NCBI GenBank assembly: GCA_014804695.1
Contig: JAAUZJ010000001.1
Location: 1 to 53,185 of the forward strand
Origin: Lachnospiraceae bacterium
GTDB taxonomy: Bacteria; Bacillota; Clostridia; Lachnospirales; Lachnospiraceae
DNA: 53,185 nt
Reading direction: 5' to 3'
The translations under genes were made by a program, and so were the position numbers. This document shows positions 36,098-43,954 of the stretch, piece after piece. Position 1 is the stretch's first letter. Every line of letters starts with the position of its first letter. The notes below the pieces were generated by a model that had not been told where the DNA came from, searched no databases, and was given only the letters and a program-made list of their open reading frames with translations.

Positions 36098-36130
36098 ATA
36101 GATATCATATATATAATAGATATCATATAT
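36098..36130. repeat. Two 15-bp direct repeats (iteron-like)
   Basis: ATAGATATCATATAT occurs at 36098-36112 and 36116-36130, spaced 18 bp start to start, in an AT-rich stretch. Confidence 0.6.
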
Positions 36131-36258
36131 GCTGTGTTAGGAGAGTAGGCTCCTGCATAGGGGCATGAGGGATTGCCGTCCCTCATGTCCTGCCTTTAAA
36201 TTTTTATTTATCTCGTCTTATCTCATTATTATACCGCACATGGATTTAATATTCAAGT

Positions 36259-36296
36259 TATAAATAAACCCTGCCGGATAATGGACACAAGCAGGG
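36259..36296 (-). terminator. Terminator of the DUF3102-like gene
   Basis: CCCTGC/GCAGGG stem (36269-36274 with 36291-36296), followed by TTTATTTAT on the minus strand. A second hairpin GCGGC-AGGCA-GCCGC lies just upstream of it. Confidence 0.6.
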
Positions 36297-36349
36297 TGGG
36301 GAGCGGCAGGCAGCCGCTTTTCCCATTTCCACATATGCAGTCCTGCATG

Positions 36350-37495
36350 TCATCCCTGTACACATATGATCCTTACCCTTGCGGAAGCACTTGCTGTAAA
36401 CGCATGTTTTATCATAAGGTCAAGTTCATCCAACATGCTCCTGTAGTCAAGATAGCTGTCTATCTCGGCAAGTGTCCTGTCGTTCTTTTCTTCCGTCGGT
36501 ACTTCATCCTGTGCGTCGGCTTTTGGTGTGTTATCACCGGATGTGGCAGTTTCCGCTGCGGCGGACTGGTTTACATCTGTTGTCTTTGCTTTTTCGTCAT
36601 GCACTGGATCCTTGTTTTCCACGTCCTGTTTATCATCAGCTTTTCGTTCTGCCGCTTCCGCAGTTCCTTTTGCGGCGGCAACAGCAGTGGTTCTTTCTGC
36701 GGCAGTGTCTGTTTTCTGCAAGTTTTCTGCATCAGCCACGCTGGCAGTATCCGGCTCCGTTTTGTCCCCGTCTTTCCGCATACGGTTTATCGCCCTTACG
36801 CTCATGTCCGGCGTGACCTGCTGTTTCGTTTTATCGTCCATTCCCAGCATTGCTACAAGCTGGGACGCGGAGTAGTTGCGGTAGCAGTCGGCGATGCTCT
36901 CTACCACATTCCCTGCGGCATCCCTTTCGGCATAGTTTTCAATGATGCTTATGATGTTGCTGCATGTTGTCTTTTTAATGCCGTATTCCTTCTCGGCGTA
37001 CTCATAAACATTCCTGTAATCAAGCACCCTGTACATTTTGTTTTCCCTTATCCAGTGCAGCTGGAAGCCTATCGTTATGAATGAGTTCTGGATGTTGCGC
37101 ATCTGCTCCTTGATCACCTGTGCCCTCTGGTGGAACTCCGCTTTCATTTGTTTGAGGGGGGATTCGATCACTTCTGCATCCGTGTTTTTTATGACGGACA
37201 ATGGAGCGGGTTCTTCCACCGCCACATTGTCCTGTCCGTGTTCATCCGCTGTTCTGGGTACTGCTGTCTTATCAGTTTCCTTTGCGACATTTTCAGCTCC
37301 TTTAACAGTCTTTGTGGCTGATTCTTTCACCGCAGAGCTTAAAGGTCCTGTATCATCCTCAGACGCTGTCTGAGCTGGTGTTTTGGCTTGTGTCTTAGAC
37401 ACATTTCTGCTTTCTGTAGTGTTTTTTTTGGCAGTCTCTGTAACGGTTCCGGTTTCAGCTTTCGGTTTCGTTTCGGTCTTTTCGGTCTTCTTCAT
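36350..37495 (-). CDS. DUF3102-like helix-turn-helix protein
   Basis: A 381-residue protein with low-complexity Thr/Lys/Ala-rich ends around one compact domain (about 120-250). Its core, SFITIGFQLHWIRENKMY then EYGIKKTTCSNIISIIENY, resembles the DUF3102/plasmid-type HTH in which a protein recognises DNA in replication, partition or gene control. The rest is likely disordered. The start at 37495 follows AAGGAGC. An island palindrome lies 65 bp upstream, so it may be a self-regulated gene. The DNA target and role are unproven; it is the best candidate in the element for a DNA-binding factor. Confidence 0.6.
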   Translation of the reverse strand: MKKTEKTETKPKAETGTVTETAKKNTTESRNVSKTQAKTPAQTASEDDTGPLSSAVKESATKTVKGAENVAKETDKTAVPRTADEHGQDNVAVEEPAPLSVIKNTDAEVIESPLKQMKAEFHQRAQVIKEQMRNIQNSFITIGFQLHWIRENKMYRVLDYRNVYEYAEKEYGIKKTTCSNIISIIENYAERDAAGNVVESIADCYRNYSASQLVAMLGMDDKTKQQVTPDMSVRAINRMRKDGDKTEPDTASVADAENLQKTDTAAERTTAVAAAKGTAEAAERKADDKQDVENKDPVHDEKAKTTDVNQSAAAETATSGDNTPKADAQDEVPTEEKNDRTLAEIDSYLDYRSMLDELDLMIKHAFTASASARVRIICVQG

Positions 37496-37559
37496 GGTAT
37501 ATGCTCCTTTCTGCCGCATGATTAGCGGTCCTGGTCTGTTCTTAAGTTTTACGCCATTT

Positions 37560-37575
37560 ATTCGGACGTCTGAAC
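37560..37575. promoter_or_regulatory. Island palindrome, site 4
   Basis: ATTCGGACGTCTGAAC, one change from GTTCRGACGTCYGAAC, 65 bp before the DUF3102-like start. Confidence 0.65.
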
Positions 37576-37600
37576 AGTCATTTTTTCTTTATGGCATCCG

Positions 37601-37656
37601 GTGCCGGGTACGGCACGTTAAAGCCCCCTGCTGTAGGAGTACAGTGGAAGGGGCTG
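37601..37656 (-). terminator. Hairpins after the VirD4-like gene
   Basis: A nested stem AGCCCC/GGGGCT with inner CTGT/ACAG lies near 37622-37656, and GTGCCG-GGTA-CGGCAC follows at 37601-37616. The T-run is weak. Confidence 0.45.
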
Positions 37657-37697
37657 TGTGACGATTGGTACATGACAGATGCAGCTTGTCCATTCTT

Positions 37698-38999
37698 TTA
37701 TGCCGGAAACTGGATATATCCGCTTTCATCTGTTACGCCTGATGCTTCACTGCATGGGGGCTTATCACGCTGCGCTTCCGGGAGCCGGTTATAATTTTTA
37801 TGTCTTGTTATATCATATTTATCAGCCTTGACGGCTTCCTTCCCGCGTGTAAGCAGCCATGCTCTTTCAACAGGCGTATTGAGGACTGCACTTACGCTTT
37901 TGTTTGACTGTTTGCTTATGTATTCTGCCGTCGAAAGGTCTCTACCTGCCCCCAGGCATAAGAGATTGTCGCAGTTGTTTATGATCGTCATTGCCTTCGG
38001 TCTGCCGTAGAGCGATTCAAGCTGTGAAATTGACTGTATGATTATGCTTGTGGAGATTTCGCGTGAGCGGATCACGGATATGATTCTGTCAAAGTCAGGT
38101 ATCACCGTGCTGGATGCAAAATCATCAAGGTAAAACCTTACCGGGACTTTCAGCCTGTGGCCGGGATTCTGGTCTGCCAATGAACACAATGTATGCAGTG
38201 CCTGCGTGTAAAAGACGTTTGCAAGACGGTACATACTACTGTCGGTATCCGATACTGTGAGGAAAATCGCCATTTTCTTTCTTCCGGGCTCTTTCAGGTT
38301 TATCTTTTTCCTGTTTGTAAACAGCTTTTTTGCACCGTCAAATGAGAGAGGGGCAATTTTGGCGCATAGGGTGCTGTGTATGCACGCGCTTGTGTTGCTC
38401 ACTCCCTGAGAGACTTCCCGGAACATCCTGTAGCGTGAGAGTGCAAAGCTGTCCGGGTCTATTACGGCAAGTTCGTCCATGAGTTTCCTGTAGCAGCCGT
38501 GCTGGCCCATTTCCCCCACCAGCCTGACAACGCTTGCAAAATGAATTTCTTCCTGAGGCAATGCTTCAAGGACGTAGCTGACAGCGCTTTCCAGATATAA
38601 TCTTGCCATTATATCCCAGTACACGTCCCTCATCTCCAGAGGCACGATTGCCGCTGCTAAAGTAAGTATGTCCTGCTGGTTATATTTTCCGTCATGGTCA
38701 CGCCGTATGTAGTCAAGTGGGTTGTAGCCATAAGGTGAATGGGCGCAGTCAGCAAGGTTCAGTTCCACTACTTTGTATCCTTCATCTCTTAGCAGACTGC
38801 CTGTTTCCTCATGCAATATCCCCTTCGTGTCCGTAACGATGATACTCCCGCTGCACTGCATGATGTTGGGCTTTACGTATCCCCTCGTCTTCCCACTTCC
38901 TGACGGACCTATGATCAGGTCGTTATTGTTTAGTCCGGTTAGCCATGTATCGTTAGATATTTTATGGTTATCTGCAAGGATTCTGTATGTATTCTCCAA
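37698..38999 (-). CDS. Short VirD4/TraG-like ATPase
   Basis: A 433-residue ATPase of the type IV coupling-protein family, which pumps DNA or protein substrates toward secretion channels. Walker A is GPSGSGKT (31-38), followed by VTDTKGILHEETGSLL; Walker B lies in FYLDDFAS near residue 300, followed by the TraG-type IQSISQLESLYG. Full coupling proteins have two N-terminal membrane helices and about 600 residues; this one starts straight at the ATPase core and so is probably soluble. It is the last gene of an operon with a ClpP paralog and two small proteins. A non-conjugative role is possible. Confidence 0.87.
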   Translation of the reverse strand: MENTYRILADNHKISNDTWLTGLNNNDLIIGPSGSGKTRGYVKPNIMQCSGSIIVTDTKGILHEETGSLLRDEGYKVVELNLADCAHSPYGYNPLDYIRRDHDGKYNQQDILTLAAAIVPLEMRDVYWDIMARLYLESAVSYVLEALPQEEIHFASVVRLVGEMGQHGCYRKLMDELAVIDPDSFALSRYRMFREVSQGVSNTSACIHSTLCAKIAPLSFDGAKKLFTNRKKINLKEPGRKKMAIFLTVSDTDSSMYRLANVFYTQALHTLCSLADQNPGHRLKVPVRFYLDDFASSTVIPDFDRIISVIRSREISTSIIIQSISQLESLYGRPKAMTIINNCDNLLCLGAGRDLSTAEYISKQSNKSVSAVLNTPVERAWLLTRGKEAVKADKYDITRHKNYNRLPEAQRDKPPCSEASGVTDESGYIQFPA

Positions 39000-39016
39000 G
39001 ATATTTTCCCCCTTTC

Positions 39017-39604
39017 CTATATTTCACGTATGATGCGGTCAGCAAGCCCCCATTTAACCGCTTCTTCCGCGCTGAAATAAGTATCCTGTTTTGTCTTTTC
39101 GTAAACTTCCTCAATGGTATGTCCTGTATGCTTTGCAAGGATCTCTGCCGTTGTCTTCCGCATCTGCATAAGGCGTCTGCTTTCTTCCTCGATTTGCAAA
39201 GCACTGCCGCTGAGGCATTTTACAGCGGGATTGTGGATCATTATCTCTGCATGGGGGAGCATTTCCCGCCTGTTTCCGGCAGCAAACAGCAGTGCGCCCA
39301 TTGACGCCGCCATTCCAACGCATACAGTTCGTATGTTGCTGCTTAGCGCCATTGTGTCATACAATGCAAGCCCGTCTATGACAGAGCCTCCCGGGCTGTT
39401 TATGTAAATGGTGATTTCTTTCTCTGGGTCTGCCTGTTGGAGATAGCGCAGCTGTAAGATAAGCGAATATACGGATTCCCTCGTTATCTCGCCCGCGACT
39501 TCAATGGAACGGTGGGTGTTGAACATCTCATCTTCTATAGACAAAAGCTGCCAGCCTTCGGACGAATCCCTGATCACATGAGGTGCTATAGGGTATGTAT
39601 TCAT
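39017..39604 (-). CDS. ClpP-family serine protease paralog
   Basis: A 195-residue ClpP homologue. The catalytic triad is intact: Ser101 in GMAASMGALL, His124 in EIMIHNPA and Asp174 in KQDTYFSAEEAVKWGLAD. The YINSPGGSV and YDTM motifs are present. It differs from housekeeping ClpP in the handle after the histidine (NPAVKCLSGSA instead of QPxGG). Whether it works with a Clp ATPase, with the adjacent VirD4-like ATPase or as a processing protease is unknown. It lies 17 bp before the ATPase gene. Confidence 0.9.
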   Translation of the reverse strand: MNTYPIAPHVIRDSSEGWQLLSIEDEMFNTHRSIEVAGEITRESVYSLILQLRYLQQADPEKEITIYINSPGGSVIDGLALYDTMALSSNIRTVCVGMAASMGALLFAAGNRREMLPHAEIMIHNPAVKCLSGSALQIEEESRRLMQMRKTTAEILAKHTGHTIEEVYEKTKQDTYFSAEEAVKWGLADRIIREI

Positions 39605-39622
39605 ATGTTTTCTCCTTCCGTG

Positions 39623-39931
39623 TTAAATATTGATAAACATGTTTTTGTCGGTAAACGGTTTTACCAGCAGCTGGTAAATCAGCCTTGATGCGGCTCCGGG
39701 GTCGTATTCATCAGATAAGGCTTTTGCAGCAATTTCAGCAACAAAAGTGTCTTTAAGATTTCCGTAATTTCCGCTTTCCTGCGCATCCATAAAAAACAGT
39801 TTATATTCAGAGTTGACCGACATCTCCGATAATGCCCCAAAATAAGTGTCAGCATAGAGCCATGCAGCATGGGGCCATTGACCCTCTGTCGTAGCAGAGG
39901 CAAGCCTTTTTTCAAGTGGTATTCTTTTCAT
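39623..39931 (-). CDS. Small hypothetical protein (IPLE type B)
   Basis: A 102-residue soluble protein of unknown function. It begins MKRIPLEKRLAS and shares the IPLExxL start and several later positions with the preceding gene, suggesting an ancient tandem duplication. The ATG at 39931 follows AGGAGG with ideal spacing, inside the end of that gene (20-nt overlap). It is the second gene of the ClpP/VirD4-like operon. Confidence 0.7.
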   Translation of the reverse strand: MKRIPLEKRLASATTEGQWPHAAWLYADTYFGALSEMSVNSEYKLFFMDAQESGNYGNLKDTFVAEIAAKALSDEYDPGAASRLIYQLLVKPFTDKNMFINI

Positions 39932-40274
39932 CGTTATACCTCCTAAATTGTTCATAAGCATCTTTAAGCGGCTCGGCAAGAAGGCGCAGGGCCATGTCAA
40001 TGCGCCAACCCTGTTTCTTTATATGGCGGCATAGTTCCATGTGTTCCACTGCATCCCTGTATGACATCTTTTCTTCTTCTCCGGGTGTGATTCTTAAAAG
40101 CCGCCTGAACCTTTTACGGCGTTCAATCCCTTTTTCACTGTTGCCGCCGAGGTATTCAGACAGGGGCATTTCAGCCCATAAATATATTGTCCGGGCTGTG
40201 TACTCCGGGTGCAGTATCAACCCGTCTGATATCTTCCCAAGTTGCTCCTCGAGCGGTATCTTTTGGTATTCCAT
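39912..40274 (-). CDS. Small hypothetical protein (IPLE type A)
   Basis: A 120-residue soluble, basic protein of unknown function. It begins MEYQKIPLEEQLGK and ends in a short basic helix and IDMALRLLAEPLKDAYEQF, weakly matching the end of the next gene. The ATG at 40274 follows AAAGGAG. It is the first gene of the operon, 39 bp after an island palindrome. Confidence 0.7.
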   Translation of the reverse strand: MEYQKIPLEEQLGKISDGLILHPEYTARTIYLWAEMPLSEYLGGNSEKGIERRKRFRRLLRITPGEEEKMSYRDAVEHMELCRHIKKQGWRIDMALRLLAEPLKDAYEQFRRYNDEKNTT

Positions 40275-40312
40275 TCAGTTGATTCTCCTTTCTTTTTGCG
40301 TTCTAGGTATCA

Positions 40313-40328
40313 GTTCGGACGTCCGAAT
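40313..40328. promoter_or_regulatory. Island palindrome, site 5
   Basis: GTTCGGACGTCCGAAT, one change from GTTCRGACGTCYGAAC. It lies 39 bp before the first gene of the ClpP/VirD4-like operon. Confidence 0.65.
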
Positions 40329-40450
40329 TGGAAATGCTTATTTGTGGTTCTCTTATTCTATGTGTATGCTCACTCTGCATAGTTCATGGAAATATCCGGC
40401 GCAGGAAGTGCGCTGGAAACGTGGAATGTATGTGATGTGAAAATGGGTAC

Positions 40451-40486
40451 AAAAAAAGATAAAGACAACTTATGCTGTCCTTATCT
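40451..40486 (-). terminator. Strong terminator downstream of ssrA
   Basis: AGATAAGGACA/TGTCTTTATCT as RNA, with one G-U pair, followed by seven T's on the minus strand. It lies inside the element, so ssrA may now use an element-borne terminator. Confidence 0.85.
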
Positions 40487-40515
40487 CTTTTCGATACACT
40501 AAACAAAACATGTTT

Positions 40516-40540
40516 CTGTATATGATTACATCATATACAG
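40516..40540. repeat. 10-bp inverted repeat beside attR
   Basis: CTGTATATGA-TTACA-TCATATACAG is a perfect palindrome 20 bp inside the right end of the element. Confidence 0.6.
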
Positions 40541-40559
40541 AGTTCGTCTTAATGCGGTC

Positions 40560-40574
40560 AAGTGGACCAGACGG
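40560..40574. repeat. Putative attR, 15-bp direct repeat
   Basis: AAGTGGACCAGACGG, identical to 27889-27903. It includes the acceptor-stem 3' strand of tmRNA. Confidence 0.75.
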
Positions 40575-40909
40575 GAGTCGAACCCGTGTCCAAAAGCCCA
40601 TTCCCTGTCCTTCTACTATCATAGTCTGTTATTGCGGATTACTCCACATTCCCTCCCGTATCAGGAAACAGACACCCCGATACGTTTAGTAGCTTCATAA
40701 TACGCCCATAGGCTCAAAGCTTTGCCTATGTCGTTTCCTGCATGGTCGATGCCCGATTCTTAATGTGCAGGTGCACTAAGGCGGACAGCTGCCATTAGGC
40801 AGCGTATGCTAAATTATCTTCAGCGTTTATATTTATTTTTGTGATTTAACGCATCACCTGCGGATAGCTTCTCCAGCTGCAAGACCCCTGTCGAAACCTT
40901 GACTGGCCC
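40563..40909 (-). ncRNA. ssrA: Transfer-messenger RNA
   Basis: tmRNA, which with SmpB rescues stalled ribosomes. The 5' end GGGCCAG pairs with CTGGTCC at the 3' end, the T-arm is GGGTTCGACTCCC, and the 5' D-arm-like segment is GGTTTCGACAGGGG. The tag frame ends AEDNLAYAA-stop (40795-40824), a normal protease-targeting tag. CCA is not encoded. Its 3' end supplies the element's attachment site and remains intact. Confidence 0.95.
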
Positions 40910-40919
40910 ATATATTATT

Positions 40920-40948
40920 ATTTTATATCTGATTTAGCAAAATTACAA
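40920..40948 (-). promoter_or_regulatory. Promoter of ssrA
   Basis: On the minus strand TTGTAA (40943-40948), a 17-nt spacer and TAAAAT (40920-40925). The -35 box overlaps the smpB stop codon. Confidence 0.65.
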
Positions 40949-41404
40949 ATTTTTAATCTTAAATTCTCTCTCATGCTCCCTTCTCTGGTCTTTCTTGGCA
41001 ATATCATGTCTCTTATCATAGAGCTTCTTACCCTTGGCAAGCCCTATTTCCAGCTTCGCCCTGCCATCCTTAAAATATACCTGCAGAGGCACGATTGTAT
41101 ATCCCTGTTCAGACATCTTACCTTCCAGCTTACGGATTTCCAATTTATGAAGCAACAGTTTTTTTGGTCTAAGCGGATCTTTATTAAAAATATTGCCTTT
41201 TTCATAAGGGCTGATATTCATGCCATAGGCAAAGGCTTCTCCGTTCTCAATCCTGATAAAGCCTTCCTTAATACTGCATTTACCCATCCTGAGTGACTTT
41301 ACCTCCGTACCATGCAGCGCAATACCCGCCTCATACTTATCCTCTATGAAAAAATCATGATATGCTTTTTTGTTATTTGCAACTAACTTCATTGCCTCGC
41401 TCAA
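40943..41404 (-). CDS. smpB: SsrA-binding protein
   Basis: A 153-residue OB-fold protein that carries tmRNA to the ribosome. The conserved core [32 protein letters not shown] and the basic C-terminal tail [20 protein letters not shown] are all present. The start is taken as TTG at 41404 after GAGGG, by likeness to the usual SmpB N-terminus; ATG at 41392 is possible. It directly precedes ssrA, its RNA partner. Confidence 0.96.
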   Translation of the reverse strand: MSEAMKLVANNKKAYHDFFIEDKYEAGIALHGTEVKSLRMGKCSIKEGFIRIENGEAFAYGMNISPYEKGNIFNKDPLRPKKLLLHKLEIRKLEGKMSEQGYTIVPLQVYFKDGRAKLEIGLAKGKKLYDKRHDIAKKDQRREHEREFKIKNL

Positions 41405-41420
41405 CGTACTTACCCTCTTA

Positions 41421-43553
41421 TCAATCTTCCATTGGAATAGAAAAATCTATTGTTCCGTCCATGCGTTCCACACCGTCTACGCAGATTTTGATCTGCTCTC
41501 CGAGACGGTATTTCTTACCGGTATCCTGCCCTACCATTTCATAAGTATTCTCATCATAATAATAGTAGTCTCCCGGCAGCTTGGATACATGAATTAAACC
41601 CTCTATTGTATTTGGCAGTTCTACATAAACTCCCCAGCTTGTAATTCCCGAAATGACTCCCTCAAAAATCTCTCCGATATGATCTTCCATATACTCGGCC
41701 TTCTTGAGTTTATCCGTTTCACGTTCTGCTTCGTCTGCACGCCGTTCAGTCTCAGAAGAGTGTTTTGCGACTTCCGGCAGCCTGTTTTGATAATGCTCTA
41801 TACGTTTCTCTACAAGACGTCCTCTTAGCTGCTCCTTAATGATCCGGTGTATCTGCAAGTCCGGATAGCGCCTGATCGGCGAAGTAAAGTGACAGTAATA
41901 CTTACAGGCAAGTCCGAAATGCCCGCTGCATTCGACCGTATATTTGGCTTTTTGCATACTGCGAAGCGTCAGCCTGCTTATCAGCATTTCTTCGGGTGTT
42001 CCTTCTATTTTATCTAAAAGTTTCTGCACCTCTTTAGGGTGTATATCATCTTGCGACGTTTTTATATAGTAACCAAAATTGGTGAGAAACGTAGATAACT
42101 TCGTAATTTTCTCCGGATTCGGATTATCATGCGTACGATATACAAACGGCAGTTCCAACCAGAAAAAATGCTGTGCGACCGTCTCGTTCGCAATAAGCAT
42201 AAAATCCTCAATAATCTTAGTTGCGACGTTTCTCTCATACGATCTTACATCTATCGGATGACCTTCCGCATCCAGTATGATCTTACTTTCCGGAAAATCA
42301 AAATCAATAGAGCCTCTTGAATGTCTTTTGCGTCTGAGTATTGCCGCAAGTTCTTCCATAAGCTCAAACATTGGGACCAGCTCTTCATATTCCTTACGTT
42401 CTGCTTCGTCGTGATCCTCAAGAATCTTTTTCACACTGGTATAGGACATCCTTATGTTTACTCTGATCACTGTTTCCGCTATCTGGTAATCAACCACATT
42501 TCCTCTATCATCAATCTTCATCATGCAACTGAGCGCCAGCCTGTCCACTCCCTGATTAAGAGAACAGATACCGTTAGACAGTTTATGCGGAAGCATGGGA
42601 ATCACTCTATCTACCAGATATACACTTGTACCCCTGTTAAGCGCCTCCCAGTCAAGAGCTGAATTTTCCTGTACATAATTGGAAACATCCGCAATATGGA
42701 CTCCAAGATGATAAATGCTGCCCTCCTTAGATACGCTCACCGCATCATCCAAGTCCTTGGCATCCTCACCATCAATTGTAACCATCTGAGTATCTCTAAG
42801 GTCCATACGTCCTGCCATATCGGCTTCCTGTACCTCATCCGGAATTCTGGCGGCCTGATTTAAAACTTTCTCACCAAATTCCATAGGCAGATCAAATCCA
42901 CGCACAATGGACATTATATCCACGCCCGGATCTCCAATATGTCCGATAATCTCTACTATCTTTCCTTCCGGCTTATGCCTCTCATCTCCATAGCTTGTAA
43001 GCTCTACTACTACTTTATGCCCGTTAACTGCCCCTTTAGAACACTCTTTGGGAATAAAAATATCAGAAGCGATTTTTCCGTTATCCGGAATCACAAAGCC
43101 AAAATTTTCAGACTTCTCATAAGTCCCGACAAGCTGCCTGCTGCCATGCTCAAGCACTTTACGCACTACTGCTTCCTGCCGCTTTCCGCGCTTGCCCGGC
43201 AAAAGCTCTACCTGCACCTTATCCATATGAAAAGCATTGTTAGTCATATCCTCCGGAACATATAAATCTTCTTCCCTGCCCTCTATCTCAACAAAGCCAA
43301 AACCTCTTGAATTGCCTATAAATGTACCAATCAGAATATTTTCATCCTGTTTAATGTATTTTCCTTTGGAAGTAATCTGTATCTTTCCCTCAGTCAAAAG
43401 AGCATCCAATACCCGTTTAAACTCTTCCCTCTCCGATCTTGAGACCTTCATAAAGGCCGCCAGCTCTTTCTCCTTCATCGGTACATACATATCGTCATGC
43501 ACAAGCTCACATATTAACTTTTTGCGTTTTTCAAATAGTTCGTTATCCATCAT
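41421..43553 (-). CDS. rnr: Ribonuclease R
   Basis: A 3'-to-5' exoribonuclease that degrades structured RNA and defective mRNAs released by tmRNA. N-terminal winged-helix and cold-shock domains are followed by the RNB catalytic domain with the metal-binding [18 protein letters not shown]-terminal S1 domain ([21 protein letters not shown]) closes the protein. 710 residues fits the family. The secG-rnr-smpB-ssrA series joins linked functions. Confidence 0.96.
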   Translation of the reverse strand: MMDNELFEKRKKLICELVHDDMYVPMKEKELAAFMKVSRSEREEFKRVLDALLTEGKIQITSKGKYIKQDENILIGTFIGNSRGFGFVEIEGREEDLYVPEDMTNNAFHMDKVQVELLPGKRGKRQEAVVRKVLEHGSRQLVGTYEKSENFGFVIPDNGKIASDIFIPKECSKGAVNGHKVVVELTSYGDERHKPEGKIVEIIGHIGDPGVDIMSIVRGFDLPMEFGEKVLNQAARIPDEVQEADMAGRMDLRDTQMVTIDGEDAKDLDDAVSVSKEGSIYHLGVHIADVSNYVQENSALDWEALNRGTSVYLVDRVIPMLPHKLSNGICSLNQGVDRLALSCMMKIDDRGNVVDYQIAETVIRVNIRMSYTSVKKILEDHDEAERKEYEELVPMFELMEELAAILRRKRHSRGSIDFDFPESKIILDAEGHPIDVRSYERNVATKIIEDFMLIANETVAQHFFWLELPFVYRTHDNPNPEKITKLSTFLTNFGYYIKTSQDDIHPKEVQKLLDKIEGTPEEMLISRLTLRSMQKAKYTVECSGHFGLACKYYCHFTSPIRRYPDLQIHRIIKEQLRGRLVEKRIEHYQNRLPEVAKHSSETERRADEAERETDKLKKAEYMEDHIGEIFEGVISGITSWGVYVELPNTIEGLIHVSKLPGDYYYYDENTYEMVGQDTGKKYRLGEQIKICVDGVERMDGTIDFSIPMED

Positions 43554-43596
43554 AATCCCTTAATTCTTACTTAATCTGTGAGTTTAGGGTAAGAAA

Positions 43597-43620
43597 AAGC
43601 ACTCCCTTGCAAGAGTGCTT
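43597..43620 (-). terminator. Terminator or attenuator after secG
   Basis: AAGCACTC/GAGTGCTT stem with an 8-nt loop, followed by TTTTC on the minus strand. Confidence 0.75.
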
Positions 43621-43629
43621 CAACATTAT

Positions 43630-43869
43630 CTAAAAGATATTCAGGTTTAAAACAATGGCGATCAGCATAAATCCTACTGCCAACCCTGTCGTAATCTTGA
43701 CAAGTTTACCTTCCATTGAACGTCCCTTATTCTTTCCCCAATATGTTTCAGCTGCACCGCTGACTGCTCCAAGTCCTGCGGATTTACCTTCCTGCATCAA
43801 TACCAACACTACAAGTGCTATACAAATTATGATATATATAATAGTTAATACAATTCTTAACGCTCCCAT
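43630..43869 (-). CDS. secG: Preprotein translocase subunit SecG
   Basis: A 79-residue subunit of the SecYEG protein-export channel, with two membrane helices (LRIVLTIIYIIICIALVVLVL near the start and GLAVGFMLIAIVLNLNIF at the end) joined by the SecG loop LMQEGKSAGLGAVSG. The length is usual. It is the promoter-proximal gene of the secG-rnr-smpB series. Confidence 0.93.
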   Translation of the reverse strand: MGALRIVLTIIYIIICIALVVLVLMQEGKSAGLGAVSGAAETYWGKNKGRSMEGKLVKITTGLAVGFMLIAIVLNLNIF

Positions 43870-43954
43870 TTAAAAATATACTCCTTTCTCGATATCACGC
43901 AGAATTTAGTGTAACATATAAATACCTTAAACGCAAGATATTTTTTGAAATTTA

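Larger units (their letters stand above)
35522..36258. other. Long gene-free region, possible origin or control region
   Basis: No gene over about 740 bp. It holds an island palindrome (35743-35758), a perfect palindrome CCTAATATATTAGG (35784-35797), a hairpin at 35982-36015, two 15-bp direct repeats in very AT-rich DNA (36098-36130), and the 9-bp stem CATGAGGGA/TCCCTCATG (36164-36187). Confidence 0.5.
27889..40574. mobile_element. Integrated element at the ssrA 3' end
   Basis: About 12.7 kb bounded by 15-bp direct repeats, the right one completing the ssrA 3' end. A large serine recombinase lies at the left end. Cargo includes a type I toxin locus, JAMM/RadC protein, DUF5688 protein, a secreted protein, a DUF3102-like protein and an operon with a VirD4-like ATPase and ClpP paralog. 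No relaxase or conjugation channel genes are seen, so it is probably a mobilisable or decayed element. tmRNA genes are classic integration sites. Confidence 0.75.

Noticed and set aside
36281..37084. Plus-strand Cys/Phe-rich frame of 267 codons
   Set aside because: Antisense of the DUF3102-like gene; strange composition and no ribosome-binding site.
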